Shown: piece by piece, positions 26,701 through 33,042 of the stretch | Layout: every line of letters starts with the position of its first letter | How positions within the stretch are numbered: position 1 is the first letter of the stretch | Assembly: GCF_000153825.1 (NCBI RefSeq) | Contig: NZ_DS022299.1 | Coordinates: 1,824,869 to 1,888,868, forward strand | DNA: 64,000 nt | Source: Synechococcus sp. RS9916 | GTDB lineage: Bacteria; Cyanobacteriota; Cyanobacteriia; PCC-6307; Cyanobiaceae | Direction of reading: 5' to 3' | The notes under the pieces: generated by a model | The model's database searches: none | What the model saw: the letters and a program-made list of their open reading frames with translations, nothing else | Told to the model about the DNA's origin: nothing | Program-made: the position numbers and the translations under genes

Positions 26701-27747
26701 CAACCACTCGCCACCGCTGCCATTCGGTGCAGACACATCAACCTGTTCCGGCTGAGCCAACAGGAAAGGACCCGACGTCTCAATCCGTCCGCCCTTGCCT
26801 GCGACCGGACCACCGCGGGCCAGCAGGGTGCCCTCGGCCACGGTGCCGCCCTTGAGGTTGGAGAGGTCGCTCCAGATCACCACCGTGCCGCCATCACCAG
26901 CGCCAAGCGATGACGCATCCACCAAGGAGCCGGCTTGCATCCAGACCTGGCGGGCCTGACGCACGGTGGGGTCAGTGTTCTGCCAGCTTCCGCCCACCTG
27001 CACCACACCACCATCCGCGGAACCGGTGGCCAACAATTCCGACCCGGCACCAACCCGGATCAGATCACCAGTGACGGTGAGCGTGCCGCCATCACCCGCT
27101 GGATTGCTCACCGAGAGCAGGGTGTTGTCGAGATCGATTCGGCCGCCTGGAGCATCCACCAGGAGCGCCTCATCCACATCAATCGACACCCCCTCCATAC
27201 GAATCCAGGGGCGTTTGTCGCCCAGACTTCCGGGCAACAAACCGAGAGCTCCGGGCAAGGGGTCTCCGGTAAGCGCAGCAACACCCGTTGCCGTGGTGTT
27301 GAACACATCAAACACTCCGCCACCGAAACGCAGCTGCGATGCCGTGCTGAGGGTGAGTTGGGGGATCTGCACAAAGGATGCACCTGGCATCAACTGAATC
27401 CCGCCCGGCGACAAGACAAAAAGATGGGCCGGCGACGACAAAGAAATGCTCTTGTCGATAAAACTGCCATCGGCAGCCGTCACCCCCAGCACCAGATTGC
27501 GAACACCATTGCTTTCAATCGATACCCCCTGAATCGCTCCCCGGGTGTCGAATTCCGTGAGGCGATGAAAACGATTGCGTCCCGCATCCGCACCACCATC
27601 AATCCTGCAGACGCCTGTGCTGCAACGTCCTCCCAGCACGCCATTGATGCGGGTGCCAAATCCCCCAGAGCCACCGCTCGCCACATCGGCCCGCACCGGC
27701 ATAGCCGACAGCGCCAACACCAGAGGGAGTAGCGCCAGTCGTTTCAT
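23737..27747 (-). CDS. Two-partner-secretion exoprotein (FHA-type N-terminus) with C-terminal CHAT protease domain
   Basis: 1336 residues from the ATG at 27747 (MKRLALLPLVLALSAMPVRA, signal peptide). Residues ~20-150 are the haemagglutination-activity/TPS secretion domain (RINGVLGG, HLFVLSPGGIQLMPGASF). A long beta-helical stretch follows, including an autotransporter-type strand repeat (GRLILSGNNSNWTG, VEQGTLRVASGN), then a DPDPDP linker (~803-815) and a Thr/Ser/Gln-rich segment. The last ~300 residues are a CHAT caspase-like domain with the catalytic dyad His in HVATHADF (~1172) and Cys in VLSACRTLLG (~1218). The exoprotein would be exported by the divergent TpsB at 27841 and act outside or on the outer membrane. 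Substrate unknown. Confidence 0.9.
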   Translation of the reverse strand: MKRLALLPLVLALSAMPVRADVASGGSGGFGTRINGVLGGRCSTGVCRIDGGADAGRNRFHRLTEFDTRGAIQGVSIESNGVRNLVLGVTAADGSFIDKSISLSSPAHLFVLSPGGIQLMPGASFVQIPQLTLSTASQLRFGGGVFDVFNTTATGVAALTGDPLPGALGLLPGSLGDKRPWIRMEGVSIDVDEALLVDAPGGRIDLDNTLLSVSNPAGDGGTLTVTGDLIRVGAGSELLATGSADGGVVQVGGSWQNTDPTVRQARQVWMQAGSLVDASSLGAGDGGTVVIWSDLSNLKGGTVAEGTLLARGGPVAGKGGRIETSGPFLLAQPEQVDVSAPNGSGGEWLLDPYNLTIGANPPSGDIGDVTDPNNGRLFESSATGSRVDVADIRAVMSAGSTTDVRIHTGPGNPSEGGNITWEAGAPLDFSASTGNLTLDAAGYIELNSNITTGTGGLTLKAGAGYVAAAADVSLNLGGALDIASADTRPDISPFAATLTGSGGLFKSGNGRLILSGNNSNWTGEALVEQGTLRVASGNALGSPSFRTKVEKGATLELFGGITVPEPIDLAGGSLVNTSGANTLTSRIQLLGSSIVEVQQDSLTLNPSSGDAVDVNASSAAFNSNFTLAGEGDLIVQGPLDLEDGQSTPTFGDFRQVGSGVVRFQDTLFVERAEAVGGGTLWMDQPPESPVVTGPVISAFFLDNGSLLRRDGNETVTGTSMELGSGGGGISVGDGFTLVWDSPISGDGDFTKQGEGTLRFPATAAISYSGATLVKAGNLDVLSTSPASATCSGSGTSNRCDDPDPDPDPDPDSDSDATPVIPTDDQATKAAVLVDAVADVPVLPPAQQGLQTAQGGDLEAGATDLGGPSSAQPQSSESTLVVDLADGSDPADTASTTSTETTASAASTAQSVPADQASDQLNSSDQAATSRTASALGLEVADSDLLPSTPTVEELKTVLAQVERERLAASPAVLQVRFTAMPKAQQGELDGFLDLTLVSAKAPVQAKRVEVSRQRFAGLLKALYRQLSRQEPMAVENPASPSRQLHALLVEPLQEALQAQQIQTLLIAADQGLQAVPFAALSDGKEYFGNRYAFGLTPSLALTPLAPASFASQRQLALGASQFEDLAPLPLVPQELQRIDAADGADRYLNADFTPQSLLDRAADQRYARVHVATHADFRPGGPAKSVIHTGSGPMSMAQFARLRRERQDEPLDLVVLSACRTLLGDKDSELGFAGLALQAGARSAIGTLWYVDDVVTSAFFVQFYRFLDQGVPKAEALLRTRQLFASGAIRLVDDQVLGAGDAPLLNELSPAQRRRIVAGVQNPFFWAGIELVGSPW
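25318..25347 (-). repeat. Hexamer microsatellite (GGGATC)5 in the exoprotein gene
   Basis: Five exact copies of GGGATC on the plus strand encode a (DP)n linker on the minus strand between the beta-helix and the CHAT half. Slippage would change linker length by two residues per unit without breaking the frame. Confidence 0.9.
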
Positions 27748-27840
27748 GTCGTGGAACCTCGGCCTCTGCAACCCGCTGATGTGTTGCTCTCTTGAGGACG
27801 CTAGTTCAATTTTTCTCAGTCAACTTTAAAGTTTGCGGCA
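27748..27840. promoter_or_regulatory. Divergent promoter region between exoprotein and TpsB genes
   Basis: 93 bp separate the two divergent starts, so both promoters must lie here or inside the coding ends. The stretch is AT-rich near CAATTTTTCTCAGTCAACTT and has no TGTGA-N6-TCACA palindrome. No individual promoter element is assigned. Confidence 0.4.
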
Positions 27841-29553
27841 GTGATGGGCGCCGCCGACATGTTGTCTCTGCTGGCGCAACTGGTGGCTCCGCCCCTGCAA
27901 CCCGGCCCTGCACGGCTCCCCGATCCAGCCCCCCAGCAACAGCCCGAATCCAGCACACCCGGCAACGACGACAACGATCTGCAGCTGGCTCCGGAGAACG
28001 ACTCGCCAGTGCAACCACGACCCCGGGGAGCCAATCCCGGTGTCAGCTCCAGCATCAACTCCTTGCCGCGCATCCGCGGCGACCTGCCCTATAGCAGCTC
28101 CCAACTAGACAACTTGCTGCGGGGCTGCGACGCCGCCAGCAACGCCGAGACCGGCCTCAAACGCTGCGCTGAACTGCTAACTGGCCAGCTGCAGCAAGAC
28201 GGCTACGTCAACTCGCGTGTCTACACCGAAACCACGCCAGCTCCTGGGGAGCTCACGGTGGTGATGGGCCGCTTGGTGGAACTGCACGTCGAAAGCGATA
28301 AACCCCGCCTGTCCAAGACAGTGCGCCAGCGGCTGAACAACCTGATCGGCCGCACCCTGCATCTGCCCACCCTGCAACGGCAGCTGCGACAACTCAAACA
28401 ACGGTCGGTGGTCGGCAGCGTCGCCGGCAGTCTGGGGAAGCTGGGCAGCGACCCCACCCAGGCGGTGCTCACCCTCAAGGTCACGCCAGCCAGCCACCCC
28501 TGGCGCGGAGACCTGAGCGTGCGCAATGACGGCAACCCAGGCAGTGGTGAATGGCGGGGGCTCGCCGTTCTGCAGAAGCCCCAACTGCTGCGAGAGGGCG
28601 ACGTGCTGCAGATCTACGGGGAGCTCAACGCCGATGGCGACCCTGAACTGGGCGCCACCCTGGGTTCCCTCAGCTACACACTGCCACTGGGAGAATCGGT
28701 AAGCCTGAGCGGATCCTTCGGAGCCAGCCGCCGCAATCTGGTGGAAGCACGCGGGCCGGCCCACGACCTCAGCTTCCGCCAATACCAAGGCCTGGCCCAG
28801 CTGCAATGGACTCTGGCGGACTCGGGTGATCAGACCTGGTACGCCCTTGCGGGCTTGAGCGCCAATCGCAATGACAGCTACCTCGACGGTCGCTCCTTCC
28901 CCCTGATCATCGGCGGTGGCCCCGACGGTGACCTCACATCGGGCTATCTGCGCCTGGGCCTGGGTCATGCAGGCAGCAACGCCAACCTGGGCTGGTCAGC
29001 GCAGGTCTATGGATTGCAAGGCATTGCTGGGTTCAGCAGCCCGGAAGAACTGCATGATCTGGCCTACTACGGCATCGAGCCGGGAGAGTCGCGGGCCCTA
29101 GGCGGCATCGCCTCCCTGGGCTGGCGCCTGGACCCCAGGCTTCAGCTCAACCTGCGTGCCGCCGGCCAGGTGGCCTTCAACGAACTCACCAGCGACATGG
29201 GCTTCGCCCTCGGCAGTGACGTGGGCCTCAAGGGATTGCCGGGCACGCTCGTGAGCGGCGACACCGGTTGGCTCAGCACGGCCGAATTGAACTGGACGTT
29301 CTGGGAACAGCAGAGCAACGCCCTACAACTGGTGCCGTTTATCGGAGTGGGCGGGATCGAAACCACCCGTGCTTCGGTGAGCTTTGAAGACACCATCGGC
29401 ACAGGAGGCGTGCTGCTGCGCTGGCTTCACGGACGTCACTGGTCAGTGGAACTGGGTTGGATCGATCAATTCCATGCGGACAACAATGCCGGCATCTGGA
29501 ATCACTGGTTGTTGGGCAGCGGGGCCTACGGCAAGGTTCGCTACCGCTTCTGA
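27841..29553 (+). CDS. TpsB outer-membrane transporter (ShlB/FhaC/HecB family)
   Basis: 570 residues from GTG 27841, or 569 from the adjacent ATG 27844; an in-frame stop at 27802 limits any earlier start. TpsB proteins are 16-strand outer-membrane barrels with periplasmic POTRA domains that secrete a partner exoprotein. After a Pro/Gln-rich N-terminus the POTRA region is seen (~80-215, with GYVNSRVYTE and LTLKVTPAS), then a beta-barrel with alternating strands to the terminal Phe (GAYGKVRYRF), the usual outer-membrane end. The N-terminal signal is short and atypical (MLSLLAQLVAP), so the start may be misjudged. Its partner is the divergent FHA-CHAT gene. A decayed copy of its 3' part lies at 30985-31259. 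Confidence 0.88.
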   Translation: MMGAADMLSLLAQLVAPPLQPGPARLPDPAPQQQPESSTPGNDDNDLQLAPENDSPVQPRPRGANPGVSSSINSLPRIRGDLPYSSSQLDNLLRGCDAASNAETGLKRCAELLTGQLQQDGYVNSRVYTETTPAPGELTVVMGRLVELHVESDKPRLSKTVRQRLNNLIGRTLHLPTLQRQLRQLKQRSVVGSVAGSLGKLGSDPTQAVLTLKVTPASHPWRGDLSVRNDGNPGSGEWRGLAVLQKPQLLREGDVLQIYGELNADGDPELGATLGSLSYTLPLGESVSLSGSFGASRRNLVEARGPAHDLSFRQYQGLAQLQWTLADSGDQTWYALAGLSANRNDSYLDGRSFPLIIGGGPDGDLTSGYLRLGLGHAGSNANLGWSAQVYGLQGIAGFSSPEELHDLAYYGIEPGESRALGGIASLGWRLDPRLQLNLRAAGQVAFNELTSDMGFALGSDVGLKGLPGTLVSGDTGWLSTAELNWTFWEQQSNALQLVPFIGVGGIETTRASVSFEDTIGTGGVLLRWLHGRHWSVELGWIDQFHADNNAGIWNHWLLGSGAYGKVRYRF

Positions 29554-29571
29554 ACTCAGCGGAGCATCAAG

Positions 29572-29618
29572 GCATCAGGCCCCGCTTCTCAAGAGGCTTG
29601 AGATCCGCCAGGCGCAGC
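29572..29618 (-). pseudogene. Remnant of the 3' end of the CRP-type regulator gene
   Basis: These 47 bases match 31292-31338, the last codons of the regulator gene (encoding ...LADLKPLEKRGLM), with two changes. It follows the tpsB stop as the intact regulator end follows the tpsB remnant at 31259. Confidence 0.8.
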
Positions 29619-29761
29619 TCAGCAAGCAACGAATAATCATACGGTCGATGTCAGCCATCAACGCCGACAGACACGATCAGCCACCAATCCCAAATCAAAT
29701 CCGGCAAAAACAAAAGGCAACCAAATAGAAAGGCGATAATCTGATGGATCAGGAGAAAATT

Positions 29762-30568
29762 ATGAGTCAAACATTTCTGAGAAAAATCACAAAGGCCCTC
29801 GCACGCATGAATGGCGACGTGGTAATTGAAGAAAGCCATCATGAGAGGCTTCTGACTCTAGCAAGAATGGGGTTCAAGCTCCCAATTTTGAGGGAAATAT
29901 CCTCAGAAAAGCAAGCATATCTCATCGAACTACTGATTCACTCCAACTCACAGATTGGAGCCGACCTGATCTGCCTGCAGTACCTCAACTATAAGCAAAA
30001 TGGATACTTTGTAGAGTTTGGAGGATATGACGGAATTGCCCACAGCAACACCCTTCTCCTAGAAGAATGCTTCAACTGGAGCGGCATTTTAGCCGAACCA
30101 TCTCCAAACTTCTTTAATCAGCTCAAGAAAAACAGGCCAAATTGCAAACTGGACAACTCCTGCATTACAGGCACATCCAACTCGCACTCGAAGTTTGCAG
30201 AGTGTGCCGATGGCGAATTGTCAACACAGGCAAAATACCTCAAGAAAGGCTCTCTAGCCGAAAGAAGATTGAAGCACAAAATCTATGATGTACCAACCCT
30301 TTCCTTGAAGGACTTGCTCGACAAGCATTCAGCACCAAAACATATAGACTTTCTCTCAATCGACGTCGAAGGGGGCGAGATGGAAATACTAGAAGGTTTT
30401 GATTTTCATAGTTATTCATTCTCAATGATAGCCATTGAGCACGGGTGGACAGACTCCGAGGGCAAAATGGATGAGATATTGAACAGGAATGGCTACACAA
30501 GGCAACTAGAAGAGCTTTCAAAAATCGACGCCTGGTATTTTCACCAGGCAGAATGCGAGACAGACTAA
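29762..30568 (+). CDS. FkbM-family methyltransferase
   Basis: 268 residues from the ATG at 29762 (MSQTFLRKITKALARMNGDV), which has an AGGAG seven bases upstream; an ATG at 29744 has none. The FkbM/SAM-methyltransferase core is clear: GYFVEFGGYDGIAHSNTLLL as the SAM-binding strand-loop, LAEPSPNFFNQL, and SIDVEGGEMEILEGF near the C-terminus. FkbM enzymes O-methylate sugars or small molecules, often in polysaccharide or surface glycan loci; the substrate here is unknown. The gene is strikingly AT-richer than its GC-rich neighbours and uses AT-ending codons, so recent transfer is likely. It is the cargo between duplicated gene ends. Confidence 0.88.
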   Translation: MSQTFLRKITKALARMNGDVVIEESHHERLLTLARMGFKLPILREISSEKQAYLIELLIHSNSQIGADLICLQYLNYKQNGYFVEFGGYDGIAHSNTLLLEECFNWSGILAEPSPNFFNQLKKNRPNCKLDNSCITGTSNSHSKFAECADGELSTQAKYLKKGSLAERRLKHKIYDVPTLSLKDLLDKHSAPKHIDFLSIDVEGGEMEILEGFDFHSYSFSMIAIEHGWTDSEGKMDEILNRNGYTRQLEELSKIDAWYFHQAECETD

Positions 30569-30984
30569 AATCAAAACCCAAAATCCAAGCCTACACACAC
30601 AAATCACTAATCCAACTCCGTCTGCAGAGCCCTTCGGAGGCAGTGCTCTTACCAGGCAACCTCTCAATTGCCTGCTTTGGCAATGATCTGACCATTTTTT
30701 GCAGTAAGGTCAAGCACCTAAAAGCCTAAAATAAATTTCACCAAACCACTGACAAATACCAAGCAAGTGCAGGCGAATAATTAATGATTCGCTTAGCCCC
30801 AACTCACCCAGCAAATACACAGAACACCTGCACGCCTTCCACTTCGAGATCAATCCATCTCACATTAATTGAGCAGAAACGCACCAGCACGAATCAAGCA
30901 AAACTCTTGACCAATCAACTCATCCAAGAAGAAGAGCATCTGTCAACAACAGATTATTTTCTACATGGCGATCACAACAACGGT
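30569..30984. other. AT-rich non-coding cargo DNA after the FkbM gene
   Basis: About 415 bases without a supportable gene. A 67-codon open frame at 30784 has no ribosome site or recognisable features. A weak inverted repeat (CAGGCAA and TTGCCTG, 30653-30674) is followed later by a T-run at 30695-30700 and might end the FkbM transcript. Confidence 0.5.
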
Positions 30985-31259
30985 TGACTCAATAGTCTCG
31001 CCTTCCTTCTGCTCATTAGCGGTGGCCTTGGCGGTGGTTACCTCATCTCGGGATACCTGGCCCCTGGATCCCAGCCTTCAGCTCAACCTGCGTGCCGCCG
31101 GCCAGGTGGCCTTCAACGAACTCACCAGCGACATGGGCTTCGCACTGGGCAGTCGAGCTGGGTTGGATCGATCAATTCCATGCCGACAACAACGCCGGCA
31201 TCTGGAATCACTGGTTGTTGGGCAGCGGGGCCTACGGCAAGGTTCGCTACCGCTTCTGA
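30985..31259 (+). pseudogene. Decayed copy of the 3' part of tpsB
   Basis: Three blocks are collinear with tpsB. The first (30985-31055) matches ~28885-28960. The second (31060-31155) matches ~29123-29218 almost exactly. The third (31156-31259) matches ~29448-29553 up to the same stop. Two internal deletions of roughly 165 and 230 bp separate the blocks. It ends 24 bases before the intact regulator gene. Confidence 0.88.
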
Positions 31260-31283
31260 ACTCACTACAGCCTCAGGGAAACG

Positions 31284-31964
31284 TCAGGGCATCAGGCCCC
31301 GCTTCTCCAGAGGCTTGAGATCCGCCAAGCGCAGCCGGCCGTTGTCTTCCATCACCGTGCCGCGGGTGCGCAGTTTGCTCAACGTGCGTGAAGCCGTTTC
31401 GCGGGCCAGACCAGCAATCAGAGCGATCTCCATCTGGGCCAGGGGAGGAATCGTTGCCTGGGGATCGTTCTGGGACGAGCTCTTACGCGCCAAGTAGGCA
31501 AGGGAATCGAGCAACCGTGTGGTGGCGTCGGCGGTCTGCAACGCGAAGCGCCGGTTGAGATCCCGCAGGCGGGCGGCCTCCAACTTCGCGAACGACAAGG
31601 CAAAACCAGCTTCCTTTTCCAGCAGAGCCGCAAAGGGAGGCACCCGCAGCTTCACCAGTCGCAGCGGCGTCAACGCCACCACATCGGCCGAACGCGCTTC
31701 GCCATCGAGGGCGGCCATCTCACCAAACACATCCCCAGCACCCAGGAGCGACATCACCACCTCATCACCGTCGGCGGTGTAGGTGCGCACCTTGGCCAAA
31801 CCGTCGCAGAGCAAGAAGAGGGATTCCCCCCAGTCCTGCTCCATCACGATCACCTGATCAGCCTGGTGCGCTGATTCGCGATGGCGATCAAGAATCTGAT
31901 CGAGCTGATCGTCGTTAAGGCTCTCGAACAGAGCAATGGCCTGCAAGTCGTCGCGGCTCAGCAT
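31284..31964 (-). CDS. CRP-type transcriptional regulator
   Basis: 226 residues: a cNMP fold (1-~125), a dimerisation helix and a Crp-type winged helix (~170-226). The phosphate cassette GEMAALDGEARSADV (81-95) keeps the Glu82 and Arg91 positions that hold cAMP's ribose and phosphate in E. coli CRP. The recognition helix reads LARETASRTLSKL, with Arg188, Glu189 and Arg193 matching CRP Arg180, Glu181 and Arg185, which read the GTGA half-site. So a TGTGA-N6-TCACA target is predicted, and three such sites are in the window. The Thr/Ser pair of the CRP C-helix that contacts adenine is not obvious (DLN here), so the ligand should be tested. It is not NtcA-like in the recognition helix. Confidence 0.9.
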   Translation of the reverse strand: MLSRDDLQAIALFESLNDDQLDQILDRHRESAHQADQVIVMEQDWGESLFLLCDGLAKVRTYTADGDEVVMSLLGAGDVFGEMAALDGEARSADVVALTPLRLVKLRVPPFAALLEKEAGFALSFAKLEAARLRDLNRRFALQTADATTRLLDSLAYLARKSSSQNDPQATIPPLAQMEIALIAGLARETASRTLSKLRTRGTVMEDNGRLRLADLKPLEKRGLMP

Positions 31965-31969
31965 CGGTA

Positions 31970-32419
31970 TCAGGATTGAATCGAAACCCAGAGCACCACC
32001 CAGAGCAACTTGCAGGCCAGGTGAAGACTCTGATCTAAGGCAAGGGAAAAGCGAAGCCGTCCCTTACTCCAGTCGATGATCGCGTGCAGAACGGTTTCCG
32101 CCAGCCCCAACAGAGGGATCCCGGTCAAGAGGGCCACCGCCAGACCATGGGTGGCGGCATGGCTGACCAGCCACCAGCGCCAGTTGAGGGTCACATCACC
32201 GCCTGCGATTTTTTCGCGGGCCATGCGATCGGTCTGCAGACCAAAGTCACAGACGAAATGCGCTAAGGCCAACAGGATCAGCAGATCGAGCGCAGCGATG
32301 AGGAACGCCTCAGGAGACCGTCTTGGGTGACGGTAGGTCAGGTCTTGCGGCCTGAAACAAAATTTTTGCCCAGCATGGAAGTGGGACGGCAGACCCACCC
32401 ATGGGGGCGATTGAGCCAC
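31970..32419 (-). CDS. DUF3307-type membrane protein
   Basis: Up to 149 residues from a GTG at 32419, but the conserved part begins only near FLIAALDLLILLALAHFVCD, so the true start is probably further downstream; no good ATG/GTG with a ribosome site was found. The pattern LAHFVCDFGLQTDRMAREK followed by a His-containing helix (LVSHAATHGLAVALL) and HAIIDWSKGRLRF is that of DUF3307, a small integral membrane family of unknown function. It ends five bases before the start of the CRP-type regulator, so the two are likely co-transcribed. Confidence 0.7.
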   Translation of the reverse strand: MAQSPPWVGLPSHFHAGQKFCFRPQDLTYRHPRRSPEAFLIAALDLLILLALAHFVCDFGLQTDRMAREKIAGGDVTLNWRWWLVSHAATHGLAVALLTGIPLLGLAETVLHAIIDWSKGRLRFSLALDQSLHLACKLLWVVLWVSIQS

Positions 32420-32997
32420 AACTTGAGGAGATCCGCACCAGGCTCAGCCAACTGCTGAGCACCCACCTGAGCCAGCTGAACACCGACACCTGCGTGCATG
32501 CCACCGGGGAGATTGTGATCAAACAGGGGGCACCGGCGGAACGGCTGTTTTTGGTGCGCAGTGGCGTGCTGGCGGTGGAGGTGGTGGAAGCGGGAAAACC
32601 TGCCCGGGTGCTGGCGCTGGTGCGCACTGGCGAAATCCTGGGGGAGATGGGGCTGTTCGGAGACCACTGCCACAGCGCTCAGGTGCGTGTGGAAAACGGC
32701 CCTGCCACCCTGCTGGCCGCGCGCAGTGACGACCTGCTCAAGGCCCTGCTGTTTGATTCCGAACTCGCCCTAGAGATGCTGGCGCTCAGCAGTGCCCGCT
32801 GCCGTCAGGCCAATCACAACCAGACGTTGCTGCTCGATGCCATCCAGGCCCTGAGCGATGGGAGCCCTGACGACCTGGAGCAGTGCTGCCAGGCCATGAA
32901 CAGGGGCTCAGCAAGCCTGAGCCGCGCCGCCGCGCAGCTCAGCAGGCTGCATCCCCACCAGGCCCAAAGAACTCACCAAGGAGACACGAAAACGTAA
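32401..32997 (+). CDS. Single-domain cNMP-fold protein without HTH
   Basis: 198 residues: a Crp-like cNMP fold (~20-130) followed by a helical, Ser/Gln/His-rich tail with no helix-turn-helix. The cassette reads GEMGLFGDHCHSAQV (81-95), with His91 in place of the phosphate-binding Arg, so classical cAMP binding is doubtful. Two Cys lie in CVHATGE and DHCHSA, and CQAMN/QCC occur in the tail. It is divergent from the DUF3307 gene. The stop codon TAA lies inside the stem of the alaS terminator. Confidence 0.8.
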   Translation: MGAIEPQLEEIRTRLSQLLSTHLSQLNTDTCVHATGEIVIKQGAPAERLFLVRSGVLAVEVVEAGKPARVLALVRTGEILGEMGLFGDHCHSAQVRVENGPATLLAARSDDLLKALLFDSELALEMLALSSARCRQANHNQTLLLDAIQALSDGSPDDLEQCCQAMNRGSASLSRAAAQLSRLHPHQAQRTHQGDTKT

Positions 32998-33021
32998 CGC
33001 TTGCGGAACGAAAGCGTTACG
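32988..33021 (-). terminator. Terminator of alaS, overlapping the convergent gene's stop
   Basis: CGTAACGCTT and AAGCGTTACG form a ten-base perfect stem with a nine-base loop; on the minus strand TTTT follows. The plus side has no T-run, so it mainly serves alaS, although it may also act as a 3' end for the 32401 gene. Confidence 0.8.
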
Positions 33022-33042
33022 CCCCAAGGAATCTGTGGATGA

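Noticed and set aside
30784-30987. 67-codon open frame in the FkbM cargo
   Set aside because: No ribosome site, low-complexity Thr/Asn/Ser composition, and its end runs into the tpsB remnant.
29554-31283. Insertion sequence or integrase-mediated island around the FkbM gene
   Set aside because: No transposase, integrase, terminal inverted repeat or tRNA target was found; the flanks are duplicated gene ends instead.
31284-31964. Identifying the regulator as NtcA
   Set aside because: The recognition helix has the CRP-like R-E-T-x-x-R pattern and the cNMP cassette keeps Glu and Arg, unlike NtcA.
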